Positions 43,697 through 53,706 are shown, counted from the stretch's first letter. The stretch is DNA of 64,000 nucleotides from an uncultured Bacteroidales bacterium (GCA_902799685.1 CADCBO010000013.1:1-64000); one strand, 5' to 3'. Notes: a model not told the origin generated them from the sequence alone. Translations and numbers: made by a program.

Positions 43697-46600
43697 TTTG
43701 TTTACAACCAATGCCGGGACTGCTGGCTATCGGTTGAGTTATATGGAGATATTCAACTGGGGTACATTCAATAACCGAGTGTACAGAATTGCTCCAGAGG
43801 GTAACAACTCGCTTTTGACAGGAGCAAATGCATCGGGTAAGAGTACGCTGATAGATGCTTTGTTGACTCTTCTTGTTCCTGCTAAGAAAGATAGGTTCTA
43901 TAACCAGTCTTCCGGTAACGAGCGCAAAGGCGACAGGACGGAAGAGACATACGTATTAGGTAACTATGGCAATATTCAGGCAGAGGGTGAGACTGCCACA
44001 AAGACTCAGCAACTTCGTGACAAGAGAACCTATTCGTTATTATTGGCCTCGTTTACCAATAATCATAACCAAGTGGTGACACTGTTTCAGGTGCGATGGT
44101 TTGTGAATGGAGAGTTAAAATGTTCCTATGGCATTTCGTCCAAGCCATTAACTATTAAAGGAGACTTTTCTGGTTTCAATGGAAGCAAAGGCGACTGGAA
44201 GAAAACGTTGGAAAAGCATTATAATGACAACGTGCCAAAGAAGCAAATTGAGTTTTTTGACACTATCAAGGACTATAAAGACAGAATTATCAACTCATTC
44301 GGTCTTCGCTCAGACAAAGCACTCACACTTTTCAATCAGATAGTTGGTGTGAAAGTTCTAAATGATTTGGATGAATTCATTCGCAACAATATGCTTGAGC
44401 AACGTGATGCAGAAAGTGAATATATTCGTCTGAATGAGAGTTTTGCTACGTTGATGGAGGCGAAGACAACTATTGAGAAGGTGAAAGAACAAATCGCCCA
44501 GCTAAAACCTATTGATGAGAAGGCCAAGAGAATCGAAGAATTAGAAGCATCCCTTGAAGACCTGAAAATTACTCGTGGGTTAGCTGTTTATTGGTTTGCC
44601 ATGAAGAATGTGGAACATGCAAATGCCAAGATTACAGAGTTAAATGAGAAACTGGTTAGGTTGAAAGAAGAACTTGCAAAGTTGGAAGAAAAGAAGGAAC
44701 ATCTAAAACAACAGGAGAGAGAATTGTCGTTATCTATTGAAAATGACGATGTAGGCAGACAAATAAAGGAACTTGAAAAAGAAATAAGGGGATTAAATAA
44801 CACAAAACAAGCTCGCCAAACGAAACTCACTAACTACAATAAAAAAGTTGTCGAGGTAGGGCTCGCTGACAATCCAACAGAGCAAGTATTTATAGAGAAT
44901 CGTGAAATAGCACGTATAGATAAGATTAAATGTCAAACATCTTTAGATGAGAAAAATGAAGAACTACGTTTGGCGAAAAACGGAGGTGACAAAATAAAAG
45001 AGGACATTGAAGAGAATCTCAAAACATTGCAGATACTCCAAAAGAATAAAAACAATATATCTGGCCGCGAAGCAGAGATTAGAGATGAGATTTTGCAAGC
45101 TGTGGGTGCAACGTCAAATGAGATTCCATTTATCGGAGAATTAATTCGTGTCAAGGACAATGAGAAGGATTGGGAGAATTCTATTGAGAAAATCTTGCAT
45201 AACTTTGGTCTAAGACTGATTATTCCAGAGAAATATTATAAAGCCGTCAGCGAATATGTCAATTCCCACAATCTGCGTGGAAGGATTGTCTACCATCGCT
45301 ACCAAGAAACATCATCATTGAGAGGATTTCAGAATCCACCCGCCAATTGTTTACTGAACAAACTTGAGTTTAACACCAAGAGCCCATACTGGAATTGGGT
45401 GGAAGATTCGATTGCTGATCAGTACAATTATTCTTGCGTCTCGGATTTGGAAGAGTTCTATCGCTACAAGGAGAAAGCCGTAACAATAAAAGGATTAATC
45501 AAATCCATACATAACAAGCACGAAAAAGATGATAGACCTCATACAAGCAGTCGAGAGAACTATGTTTTAGGATGGGATAATAAGGAGAAAATCGCTTCAA
45601 TCCGTGCTTTGGTAAAAGAGTTACAAGAACAGCAAAAGCAGAACAAAGAAGATATTAGACGTATTGAAGAAGAAATAAGGACAATAGATAAGCGAAGACT
45701 ATGTTTCCATGATCTCTTTGAAAACTTTTCAAAGTATGAAGAGATTAATTGGGAAGAAATTGCTCTCTCTATTCAAGAAAAGGAGGAGGAGAAAAAAAAG
45801 CTAGAAGATGCGAATAATAAGGTAAAAGAACTTGAGAAACAACTTAAAGAAGTTAAAGAGGCTTTATCCACATTGGAAAAGGAAACGATCTTCGCAAAAA
45901 ATGGTGAAATTCTCCAGATAGAGAAGGTTGAGTTAGTCAATGCCAATAAGAGATTGGAAGAGAACAAACCTGTTTTTGAATCTTTTGGAGATATTGATAC
46001 TTCTGAGTTTGAAGTGCGTAATAAAGCGTGGCTTAATGTCAGCTATGACACTATTGAGTCAAAGAGAAATGCATTACAAGCAGATATAAACAAGCAAGAA
46101 GAGAAAAGAAATACGGAAAAGGCTCATACAGAAGGAGAAGCTGCAGATTTAATACGTAAGTTTAAAAATCCATCTGAAGAGATTTCTCTGAAATTTAAGG
46201 ATTGGCGCTCTGATGTACATGCACTGCCCGAAGCAAGCAGTATTAACCTGATTGGTGAATACCAGAAGATGTATGAGCGCCTGGTAAAAGAGGACTTGGT
46301 ACGACATGAGAAGAAGTTTGACGAATATCTGCAAGAAACCGTGATTAATAAAGTATCTGATTTCAGAATGTTCTTCAACAACTGGGAGAGGTCTATTAAG
46401 GATACCATTCAGATGCTTAATCTGTCACTCTCCGAAATAGATTTCAGCTCGGCTCCAATAACATATATTCAGTTGGTTAATTCAAAAAGGATTAATACAG
46501 ATATTGCTGACTTTAGACGAGTGTTGGAGAATGCCATTCCTAACATCCACGAGATGAATTCTTCTGTTGATGGCAAGCGTTCTCATTTCGAGAAAAAGAT

Positions 46601-47096
46601 ACAACCGCTTATGGAACTGCTCAAAAATGAGCAATGGCGAAAGAGAGTAATGGATGTCAGAAGCTGGTACTCATACCGAGCAGAGGAATTCTATAAGGAA
46701 ACAGGGCAGAAGTTCAAAACATACGAGAGCATGGGACAATTGTCAGGTGGCGAGAAAGCTCAGTTGACCTATACTATTTTAGGATCAGCTATTGCCTATC
46801 AATTCGGGTTGACTAAGGATGGCTTACAAGCTAAGTCTCTACGTTTTATTGCTATTGATGAGGCCTTCAAAGCTCAAGATGAAGATAAGGCTCGTTACCT
46901 GATATCACTTTGCAAACAGTTGAATCTTCAATTGTTAGTGGTGACACCAAGCGATAATATTCATATCGTGGAAAATGACATTTCGTTCGTGCACTATGTG
47001 GAGCGCAATGGTAATGAATCGCGACTATATGATATGCCGATAGAGATATTCAAGAAAGAAAGAGAAAAGTATCAAGCCGATGATAACACCAAATGA
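43680..47096 (+). CDS. jetC: Wadjet SMC-like ATPase JetC
   Basis: 1138 residues from ATG 43680 (MQEQYDLFTTN); the longer frame lies inside jetB. MukB/SbcC-like ATPase: Walker A GANASGKST (48-56), two long coiled-coil arms (about 265-430 and 650-800) around a hinge, signature LSGGEKAQL near the end, and Walker B RFIAIDEAF. It powers loop extrusion that lets the complex sense small circular DNA. Intact and of normal length. Confidence 0.93.
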   Translation: MQEQYDLFTTNAGTAGYRLSYMEIFNWGTFNNRVYRIAPEGNNSLLTGANASGKSTLIDALLTLLVPAKKDRFYNQSSGNERKGDRTEETYVLGNYGNIQAEGETATKTQQLRDKRTYSLLLASFTNNHNQVVTLFQVRWFVNGELKCSYGISSKPLTIKGDFSGFNGSKGDWKKTLEKHYNDNVPKKQIEFFDTIKDYKDRIINSFGLRSDKALTLFNQIVGVKVLNDLDEFIRNNMLEQRDAESEYIRLNESFATLMEAKTTIEKVKEQIAQLKPIDEKAKRIEELEASLEDLKITRGLAVYWFAMKNVEHANAKITELNEKLVRLKEELAKLEEKKEHLKQQERELSLSIENDDVGRQIKELEKEIRGLNNTKQARQTKLTNYNKKVVEVGLADNPTEQVFIENREIARIDKIKCQTSLDEKNEELRLAKNGGDKIKEDIEENLKTLQILQKNKNNISGREAEIRDEILQAVGATSNEIPFIGELIRVKDNEKDWENSIEKILHNFGLRLIIPEKYYKAVSEYVNSHNLRGRIVYHRYQETSSLRGFQNPPANCLLNKLEFNTKSPYWNWVEDSIADQYNYSCVSDLEEFYRYKEKAVTIKGLIKSIHNKHEKDDRPHTSSRENYVLGWDNKEKIASIRALVKELQEQQKQNKEDIRRIEEEIRTIDKRRLCFHDLFENFSKYEEINWEEIALSIQEKEEEKKKLEDANNKVKELEKQLKEVKEALSTLEKETIFAKNGEILQIEKVELVNANKRLEENKPVFESFGDIDTSEFEVRNKAWLNVSYDTIESKRNALQADINKQEEKRNTEKAHTEGEAADLIRKFKNPSEEISLKFKDWRSDVHALPEASSINLIGEYQKMYERLVKEDLVRHEKKFDEYLQETVINKVSDFRMFFNNWERSIKDTIQMLNLSLSEIDFSSAPITYIQLVNSKRINTDIADFRRVLENAIPNIHEMNSSVDGKRSHFEKKIQPLMELLKNEQWRKRVMDVRSWYSYRAEEFYKETGQKFKTYESMGQLSGGEKAQLTYTILGSAIAYQFGLTKDGLQAKSLRFIAIDEAFKAQDEDKARYLISLCKQLNLQLLVVTPSDNIHIVENDISFVHYVERNGNESRLYDMPIEIFKKEREKYQADDNTK

Positions 47097-48216
47097 AATA
47101 CGGAAGAAGGCTGAGAGTAAGTATCTGGCTTACTTGCGGTCAGTCGTTGAAGGGCTGGTATTCGAACCTGTAATCATTCCCGGAAACAAGAAACCGGATG
47201 ACGATATGGTTAAGTTTGAAGAAGAACTGACTGAACTGATTGCGCATTCGAAGGAAAAGAAAGGTTATGGGTATTCCATCGCGTATCAGAGGGTAAAGAC
47301 GAGAAAACACGGAGAGCAGGACATCCCGGTGTCTATCAGTTTCCAGACAGAACATGACTATTTAAAATTCATTTATAAAGAGAAAGAGACAGATCATTTC
47401 AGGCATGACTTGAATCGTATTCTGTCAGCGTTCCCCGAGTTACTCGAATGGGTAAGTAAATATCCCTATAAGGTTTTGGACAATCATGAAATTTGGGAAG
47501 ACCTTCTCAAAGTGTGTACCTACTTCAAGAATAATCCCAAGCCACAACTATATATCCGAGAACTGCCTATTGATGTTGACACCAAATTTATAGAGAGAAA
47601 CAAAGGACTTGTCAAGGAACTGCTGGATGTAATTATTTCTAAGTTTGTCAATTTGACCGATTCTCGCTTTGAGACACATTTCAATCTTCGATATGACGAG
47701 CCGGTTATCCGTTTTCGAGTCTTGGATAAAAGTATGAGTCTATCTTTATTCTCTGGAGCTGATGATATTAGTATTCCTATCAGCCAATTCCAGAAGATCG
47801 AAATTCCGGCAGAAACTGTTTACATTGTTGAGAACAAGATGAATATGCTGACATTCCCTTCACAGCCTAATAGTATTGTTTTGTGGGGACATGGGTTTGG
47901 CGTGGATTTGCTCAAGGATGTTGATTGGTTTCAAACGAAAAAGATTTTCTACTGGGGTGATCTGGACGCGCACGGTTTCCTAATTCTCTCTGAGTTGAGG
48001 TCACATTACAGAAAGGTCGAGAGTTTCTTGATGGATAGAGAGACCTTTGATAAGTATTATCAGAGTGGCGTAGGAACGGAAACAAATATCGAAAAGGAAT
48101 TGTGCCTCACTCCGGATGAATACAAAATGTTTGCATTCTTAAAGAGTGGAAATTATCGTTTAGAGCAAGAGAAGATTCCATTCGAATATGCATTAAAGAG
48201 GATTCCAAGTAAATAA
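47080..48216 (+). CDS. jetD: Wadjet nuclease subunit JetD (DUF3322/DUF2220)
   Basis: 378 residues. N-terminal DUF3322 and C-terminal DUF2220 toprim-like nuclease domain. YIVENKMNMLTFP (Glu), FYWGDLDAHGFLILSELR (DxD) and the distal CLTPDEYKMFAF match the topoisomerase VI-like cleavage centre that cuts plasmid DNA. The start overlaps jetC by 17 bases. Last gene of the operon; with jetABC it makes a complete type I-like Wadjet set. Confidence 0.92.
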   Translation: MITPNEIRKKAESKYLAYLRSVVEGLVFEPVIIPGNKKPDDDMVKFEEELTELIAHSKEKKGYGYSIAYQRVKTRKHGEQDIPVSISFQTEHDYLKFIYKEKETDHFRHDLNRILSAFPELLEWVSKYPYKVLDNHEIWEDLLKVCTYFKNNPKPQLYIRELPIDVDTKFIERNKGLVKELLDVIISKFVNLTDSRFETHFNLRYDEPVIRFRVLDKSMSLSLFSGADDISIPISQFQKIEIPAETVYIVENKMNMLTFPSQPNSIVLWGHGFGVDLLKDVDWFQTKKIFYWGDLDAHGFLILSELRSHYRKVESFLMDRETFDKYYQSGVGTETNIEKELCLTPDEYKMFAFLKSGNYRLEQEKIPFEYALKRIPSK

Positions 48217-48266
48217 ATAGTAATGGTATATGGCGGTACAAATGTTTTTTTTTCAAAATTCGAATG

Positions 48267-48429
48267 AGTATTTCCTATCTCACAGTATCAACGAAGTTCG
48301 AAGATTGATAACTTCACATTCTCTAAGAATACTCTACCCTTGGCGCAGGCATACTATTGGCTGCTTGTAGCCGCACTCAAGAGTAAGCCAGAAAGCAGGC
48401 TAAAGGCAGGCAAATATGGTTCAATGTAA
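48267..48429 (+). other. Possible gene remnant after Wadjet
   Basis: An open stretch without a start codon reads KIDNFTFSKNTLPLAQAYYW and on to KAGKYGSM and a TAA. Composition is protein-like (LPLAQAYYWLLVAALKS). It could be the tail of a lost gene. The rest of the 48217-48453 gap shows nothing else. Confidence 0.25.
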
Positions 48430-48453
48430 TATGATCCCCATACTATGCAAGAC

Positions 48454-50778
48454 CTACCTGATTTTGAGCTTTCTGACCTTGCCGTTCTTCCAGACCAGGT
48501 CAAAGGTCTGGCCGGTGCGGGTGCGGATGCCGCGGATGTAGCCGTCGGGCCAGGCTGAAGGCAGCGCAGGCAATGGGTCAACCAGATGGTCCTCAGAGCG
48601 CAACAGCATCTCCATCACTCCGGCACAGCCTCCAAAATTGCCGTCTATCTGGAACGGCGAATGGGCATCCAGCAGATTGGGGTAAGTGCCGCCTCCACGG
48701 CGGGCATCGGGACCGCGGTAATTGTCGGGGCTGATATAGCGTAACAGGCGCCTATACATACGGTATGCGTTGTCGGCGTCCCTGAGTCGGGCATAGAGGT
48801 TTATGCGCCAGCCGCAGCTCCAGCCGGTAGTCTCAAACCCCTTTATTTCAAGAGACTTGAGTGCGGCATCGGCATATTCTCCTCCACTTATCTGATGACC
48901 CGGATATACTCCGAACAAATGTGACTGGTGGCGGTGTTGCGGATCCTCATCGGCCCAGTCATAGTACCACTCCATAAGATGGCCGTCGGCCCCTATATGA
49001 TACCCGCGCAATCGGCTTAAACATGAGCGGACCTTGCGGTTGAAGGCATTATCAGAGAGTACTTGTGAGGCATCGGCAGCATCCATGAGGCATTCCCGTA
49101 TCATCGCGATATCAGCAGTTCCGCCGTAAAGTGTCGCGCCATGAAATCCCTTGTCGGTAATGTATTTGTTCTCGGGCGATGTAGAGGGCGATGTTATCAG
49201 CTCTCCGTCTTTCTCAACCAGCCAGGCCATACAGAATTCAGCAGCACCTTTCAATGCAGAATAATCCTTCTTAAGGCGCTCCAGATCACGGGTAAACAGA
49301 TAATGTTCCCAGATGTGCGTAGCCAGCCACGGACCGGACATATACCAGTTGGCCCAGTTGGGATCACCTGACCCCAAGCCCACCGGATTGGCTGTCGCCC
49401 AGATATCGCTATTGTGGCCCGATGCCCAGCCCTGATCCACACCCAGGTAATTACGGGCCGTTTCAATTCCCGATATGGACATATTGTTCACATAGTCCAG
49501 CATCACCTCATGCATCTCGGGCAGTGCTGCAGGCTCGGCCGGCCAGTAGTTTTCCTGCAGGTTGATGTTTATGGTGTAGTTACCGCTCCAGGGCGGTTCC
49601 ATGCTCTCGTTCCAGAGTCCCTGCAGGTTGGCGGGAACGCCGGGTGTTCGAGACGATGATATGAGCAGATACCTGCCATACTGGAAATAAAGAGCCTCCA
49701 GCTCCGGATTGGCCTGATTCTCATCCGAGTAGAGCTTGAGTTGCTCATCGGTAGGCAATGCCTTTATTCCGGGATCGGTCTTGCCAAGGTTTATTGTCAG
49801 ACGGTCAAAGAAACTTTTGTAGTCAGCAACATGTTTTTTCCGGATTTCATCGAAGTTTTTGCCGCATACACGCGCCGCGTTGGCATCGGCCAGTTCCCGG
49901 TAAGGCAGCCCTTCTTTCACCGGATCATGGTCAAAACCGTTGAACGATGTGGAGTTTACTATCTTGATGACCGCCTCCTTTACACCTTTAAGGGACAGTG
50001 ACTTACCATCGGTCTCAGTCCGGCCGTCACACTCCGCAAGCAGTATGGTGCGGTAATGGATTCCCCTGTCCGGAGAATACATGAAGCGCTCATGCCTGGT
50101 CCGGAAATAGTTCGGGTATGAATGGTATGCCACATAGCCGTCAACAGTGATGCGCCCAACGCCGTAAACCGCCTCATGCGGATGCGGATAATCAAGCACC
50201 AGCTCTGCATCAACAGGTTGGGCGCTCTTGATCCTCACCACGATCACAGAATCCGGAGCCGATGCAAAATACTCCGTGCTGAAACTCTTTCCGTCACGAA
50301 GATAAGAGACTCTGGCTACTGCCTCCGATATGTCCAGTTCCCTGTTGTATTCCGATATCTCAGCCTCCGGATAGCGGATAGTGAGCGTACCCAGCGGCTG
50401 GTAATTCTCACTGTAATGCCCCTGGACCTTGCGCTGCAGACGCTCTGCCTTGCGGTAATCCTCGGCATCAAGCGCCATACGGATGGAGTCAATGTATCGG
50501 GCAGCCTCACCCCATCGGGTAAGACCGGGATACAACTCCATATCCACATGGTCCGCCCTGCTTTCCGGCTCCCCGGTCCACAGGGTTATATCGTTCAATG
50601 ACAGCTTATCAGCGGCTGTACCGCCGTAAACCATCGCGCCCATCCGTCCGTTCCCTATAGGCAGCGCCTCCTCAAAGTAATCAGCAGGCCTGTCATAATG
50701 CAGTTTCATCTCTCCTTGCCGCGGTGCTGCACATGCAGTAAGCACAAACGCCATCGCCAATATCGGAACGTATCTCAT
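48454..50778 (-). CDS. GH95 alpha-L-fucosidase family lipoprotein
   Basis: 774 residues from the ATG at 50776-50778 (signal MRYVPILAMAFVLTAC); a second ATG lies 6 bases upstream. The family 95 pattern is clear: LHYDRPADYFEEALPIGNGRMGAMVYGG, LSLNDITLWTGEPE, NLQGLWNESMEPPWSGNYTININLQENYWPAE, and the C-terminal GWRINLYARLRD and FQIDGNFGG. These enzymes remove alpha-1,2-fucose (or galactose) from host or plant glycans. It is divergent from an EamA transporter. No SusC/D pair is in the window, so it is not in a classical utilisation locus here. Confidence 0.92.
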   Translation of the reverse strand: MRYVPILAMAFVLTACAAPRQGEMKLHYDRPADYFEEALPIGNGRMGAMVYGGTAADKLSLNDITLWTGEPESRADHVDMELYPGLTRWGEAARYIDSIRMALDAEDYRKAERLQRKVQGHYSENYQPLGTLTIRYPEAEISEYNRELDISEAVARVSYLRDGKSFSTEYFASAPDSVIVVRIKSAQPVDAELVLDYPHPHEAVYGVGRITVDGYVAYHSYPNYFRTRHERFMYSPDRGIHYRTILLAECDGRTETDGKSLSLKGVKEAVIKIVNSTSFNGFDHDPVKEGLPYRELADANAARVCGKNFDEIRKKHVADYKSFFDRLTINLGKTDPGIKALPTDEQLKLYSDENQANPELEALYFQYGRYLLISSSRTPGVPANLQGLWNESMEPPWSGNYTININLQENYWPAEPAALPEMHEVMLDYVNNMSISGIETARNYLGVDQGWASGHNSDIWATANPVGLGSGDPNWANWYMSGPWLATHIWEHYLFTRDLERLKKDYSALKGAAEFCMAWLVEKDGELITSPSTSPENKYITDKGFHGATLYGGTADIAMIRECLMDAADASQVLSDNAFNRKVRSCLSRLRGYHIGADGHLMEWYYDWADEDPQHRHQSHLFGVYPGHQISGGEYADAALKSLEIKGFETTGWSCGWRINLYARLRDADNAYRMYRRLLRYISPDNYRGPDARRGGGTYPNLLDAHSPFQIDGNFGGCAGVMEMLLRSEDHLVDPLPALPSAWPDGYIRGIRTRTGQTFDLVWKNGKVRKLKIR

Positions 50779-50795
50779 AAGCATATAATTTACCG

Positions 50796-50827
50796 CAAAC
50801 TTAGGGAAACTTTCCAAATCCGCCAAA
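50796..50827 (-). promoter_or_regulatory. Promoter of the GH95 gene
   Basis: On the minus strand TTTG (50824-50827), 20 bases, TAAGTTTG (50796-50803). The -33 box lies in one arm of a 16-bp inverted repeat. Confidence 0.6.
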
Positions 50828-50879
50828 GTATCCCACACCAATCGGCCTTGTGAGCGGGGTCGTTGTGGGACACTTTGGC
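50822..50879. repeat. Inverted repeat between divergent GH95 and EamA genes
   Basis: Arms GCCAAAGTATCCCACA (50822-50837) and TGTGGGACACTTTGGC (50864-50879) match at 15 of 16 positions, with a 26-base centre. Position between divergent promoters suggests an operator or a hairpin insertion. Confidence 0.65.
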
Positions 50880-50890
50880 AAAAACCGTTG

Positions 50891-50898
50891 TATCTTTG
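50891..50898 (+). promoter_or_regulatory. -7 box for EamA transporter
   Basis: TATCTTTG, 8 bases before the ATG at 50907, implying a very short leader. Confidence 0.5.
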
Positions 50899-50906
50899 CA
50901 CCCACA

Positions 50907-51797
50907 ATGAAAAGAGAGCGTAACAGTCTGATTGGTTTGGCGGCCGGAATAGCAGCCGGAGTCTCATACGGAATGAACCCGCTGTTTGCCAAGCCGTTGC
51001 TGGCCGATGGCGTCTCCATACCCACAATGCTGTTTTTCCGATACGCGATATCGGTAATCATAATGGCTGTGTGGATGAAACTTAAGGGTGAATCCTTCCG
51101 CGTCAAGGCCAATGAGTTCAGGCTGCTGGTGGTGCTGGGTCTGCTGTTCTCACTGAGCAGCCTGTTCCTGTTTGAATCCTACAGATTCATCCCGTCCGGA
51201 CTGGCCACCACCCTAGTCTATCTCTACCCCATTTTTGTGGCGCTGATAATGGTGGTGCTCAAGTCTTACCCCAACTGGCAGACCTGGATAGCAATTGCCG
51301 TAACGTTTATTGGTGTGATTCTGCTCAGTCTGCCGTCCGGCAAGCTGTCGCTCCATGCAGGGGGAATGATTCTGGCTGCCCTGTCGGCCTTGAGTTACGC
51401 TTTCTATCTGGTAATAGTAAACCAATCCACACGCATCAGCCACATATCCAATCACACACTCACATTCTATGCATTAGCTGTTGGAACCGTATTGTTCCTG
51501 TGCTATCAGTACACCAGCCATGTACCATTCATGAATGGAGTAAACTCTTGGAAATCAGCACTCAACCTGACCGGCCTGGCCATATTCCCCACCATGATTT
51601 CCCTGCTCACCCTGGCCATAGCCACCCGTATCATCGGCCCCACCCGCACCGCTATCCTGGGAGTGTTTGAGCCCATAACCGCCATACTCATCGGCACACT
51701 GCTCTTTCTGGAGCCCATCACCCCGCGCATGGTCATCGGCATAACCCTCTGCCTTGCCGCAGTCCTCTTCATGTCCATCCACCGCCCAGCAAAATGA
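50907..51797 (+). CDS. EamA/DMT family transporter
   Basis: 296 residues from ATG 50907 (MKRERNSLIGLAAGIAAG), chosen because it follows the -7 box and starts the first helix. Ten hydrophobic segments in two EamA repeats; the second repeat begins near LSLHAGGMILAALSALSYAFYLVIV. It exports metabolites or amino acids; the substrate is unknown. The stop TGA is part of the palindromic repeat that starts at 51791. Confidence 0.88.
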   Translation: MKRERNSLIGLAAGIAAGVSYGMNPLFAKPLLADGVSIPTMLFFRYAISVIIMAVWMKLKGESFRVKANEFRLLVVLGLLFSLSSLFLFESYRFIPSGLATTLVYLYPIFVALIMVVLKSYPNWQTWIAIAVTFIGVILLSLPSGKLSLHAGGMILAALSALSYAFYLVIVNQSTRISHISNHTLTFYALAVGTVLFLCYQYTSHVPFMNGVNSWKSALNLTGLAIFPTMISLLTLAIATRIIGPTRTAILGVFEPITAILIGTLLFLEPITPRMVIGITLCLAAVLFMSIHRPAK

Positions 51798-51875
51798 TAC
51801 AAAAGGGGTCAGGCCCCAATTGTACTATTTTTCAAAAATGATACAATTGGGGCCTGACCCCTTTTGTATCATTTT
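51791..51875. repeat. 85-bp family B inverted pair (REPIN-like), left copy
   Basis: AAAATGATACAAAAGGGGTC followed by AGGCCCCAATTGTA, a TTTTTCAAAAA centre, then the reverse complement (TGATACAATTGGGGCCTGAC, CCCTTTTGTATCA). Identical, base for base, to 53700-53784 and in the same orientation, so the GH2 gene lies between two direct copies. Confidence 0.9.
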
Positions 51876-51895
51876 GCGAATTATTTGTATGTTTG
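51863..51895 (+). promoter_or_regulatory. Promoter of the GH2 gene, partly inside the repeat
   Basis: TTTG (51863-51866, within the repeat), 21 bases, TATGTTTG (51888-51895). The ATG is 18 bases further on. Confidence 0.55.
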
Positions 51896-51912
51896 CAAAA
51901 AACTATACTCAT

Positions 51913-53706
51913 ATGAAAAAGGGAATTATCGCATTACTGACCATCTGCCTGGCAGCCGCCAACGCAACGGCCGCAGAGGTGCCGCAACTGGCCAACGTCC
52001 AGGCACGTAACGTTACATCGCTCAACGGAGAGTGGAATTACATAATCGATGTACAGGAGGAGGGCTACTATGACTACCGAATGAACCCCACCGCATGGGG
52101 ATTCTTCAGGAACGCCAAGCCCCAGCGCCCCGAGGACCTAATAGAATATGACTTTGACAAGGCCGCAGTCATGAACATACCCGGCGACTGGAACACCCAG
52201 AATGAGCAGTTGTTCTTCTATGAGGGGACTGTCTGGTTCAAGCGCTCGTTTGAGTGGCACCGTAAGGCCGATGACCACAGAACCATACTCTACTTTGGTG
52301 CAGTCAATTACGAGGCCCGCGTGTGGGTGAACAGCAGGAACGCCGGCTATCATGTGGGCGGATTCACCCCGTTCAATATGGACATTACGGACCTGCTTAC
52401 CGATGGCGATAACTTTGTGATTGTCAAGGTGGACAACAAGCGCAAGGCCGAAAATGTCCCCACCCAGATATTTGACTGGTGGAACTACGGCGGCATAACA
52501 CGTGACGTATTGCTGATCGATGTGGCTCCCGTCTATATTGAGAACTACAAACTCAGTCTGGACAAATCGGCCCCGGACCAGATAAGTTTCAACGTCAATC
52601 TGAACGAGAAAGTGGCCGGCCGGCAAATAACGCTGAGCATACCCGAGCTCAAGATTACCAAAAAACTGGTGACTGATGACAACGGAACCGCCCAAGTACA
52701 GTTTAAGGCCAAAAAGCTGCAGCTCTGGTCACCCGATAACCCCAAACTCTACGATGTGGAGATAACCCTGGCCGATGAAACCCTCAAGGACCGGATAGGA
52801 TTCCGCACCATTGAGACCAAGGGCAAGCAGCTGCTGCTGAACGGCAAGCCCATATTCCTGAAAGGTATAAGCATCCATGACGAGAAGCCTAACGGCGGAG
52901 GCCGCACCAACAGCGTTGACGATGCCCGCACCCTGCTCTCCTGGGCCAGGGAACTGGGCTGCAACTACGTACGTCTGGCCCACTACCCCCACAACGAATA
53001 TATGGTACGCGAAGCCGAGAAGATGGGCATCCTGGTCTGGTCAGAGATTCCGGTCTATTGGACAATTACCTGGACCAATCCCGATACCTACGCCAATGCC
53101 GAGCGCCAGCTTACCGATATGATACGCCGCGACCAGAACCGCGCCAACGTAATCATCTGGAGCGTAGCCAACGAGACTCCCCACAGCCCCGAGCGTGACA
53201 AGTTCCTGAGCAGCCTGGCCAAGACCGCACGCAGCCTGGATGACACCCGTCTCATATCGATGGCAATGGAGGTGACATCGGCCTCCAACTACAAGAACCG
53301 CCTGCAGGACAACATGAACGAGTACGTAGATGTGATTTCTTTCAACCAGTACATCGGCTGGTACAGGGATGTCAACGACGCCCCCAAGATGGAATGGGAA
53401 ATCCCGTATGACAAACCGGTTATAGTAAGCGAGTTCGGAGGCGGCGCCCGATACGGCCTGCATGGTGATAAGAACGAGCGTTGGACCGAGGAGTTCCAGG
53501 AGAACCTCTACATAGAGAACCTGGCCATGCTGGACAAGATAGAGGGTCTGGTTGGCACCACCCCCTGGATCATGAAGGATTTCCGCTCACCGCGCCGCGT
53601 ACTGGACGGCATCCAGGACTACTACAACCGCAAAGGCCTCTACTCCGACAAGGGCGAGAAAAAGAAAGCCTTCTACATCCTCCAATCCTGGTACAGCAAA
53701 AAATGA
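51913..53706 (+). CDS. GH2 family glycoside hydrolase (beta-glucuronidase/galactosidase-like)
   Basis: 597 residues from ATG 51913, which begins a signal peptide (MKKGIIALLTICLAAANATAA). Domains run: jelly-roll (SLNGEWNYIIDVQEEG, NYEARVWVNSRNAGYHVGGFTPF), immunoglobulin-like, then a TIM barrel (GISIHDEKPNGGGRTNSVDDARTLL, YVRLAHYPHNEYMVREAEKMGILVWSEIPVYW). Acid/base Glu is in WSVANETPHS and the nucleophile Glu in VIVSEFGGGAR. It has no co-directional partners and is bracketed by identical 85-bp repeats, so it behaves as a single-gene cassette. Confidence 0.92.
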   Translation: MKKGIIALLTICLAAANATAAEVPQLANVQARNVTSLNGEWNYIIDVQEEGYYDYRMNPTAWGFFRNAKPQRPEDLIEYDFDKAAVMNIPGDWNTQNEQLFFYEGTVWFKRSFEWHRKADDHRTILYFGAVNYEARVWVNSRNAGYHVGGFTPFNMDITDLLTDGDNFVIVKVDNKRKAENVPTQIFDWWNYGGITRDVLLIDVAPVYIENYKLSLDKSAPDQISFNVNLNEKVAGRQITLSIPELKITKKLVTDDNGTAQVQFKAKKLQLWSPDNPKLYDVEITLADETLKDRIGFRTIETKGKQLLLNGKPIFLKGISIHDEKPNGGGRTNSVDDARTLLSWARELGCNYVRLAHYPHNEYMVREAEKMGILVWSEIPVYWTITWTNPDTYANAERQLTDMIRRDQNRANVIIWSVANETPHSPERDKFLSSLAKTARSLDDTRLISMAMEVTSASNYKNRLQDNMNEYVDVISFNQYIGWYRDVNDAPKMEWEIPYDKPVIVSEFGGGARYGLHGDKNERWTEEFQENLYIENLAMLDKIEGLVGTTPWIMKDFRSPRRVLDGIQDYYNRKGLYSDKGEKKKAFYILQSWYSKK

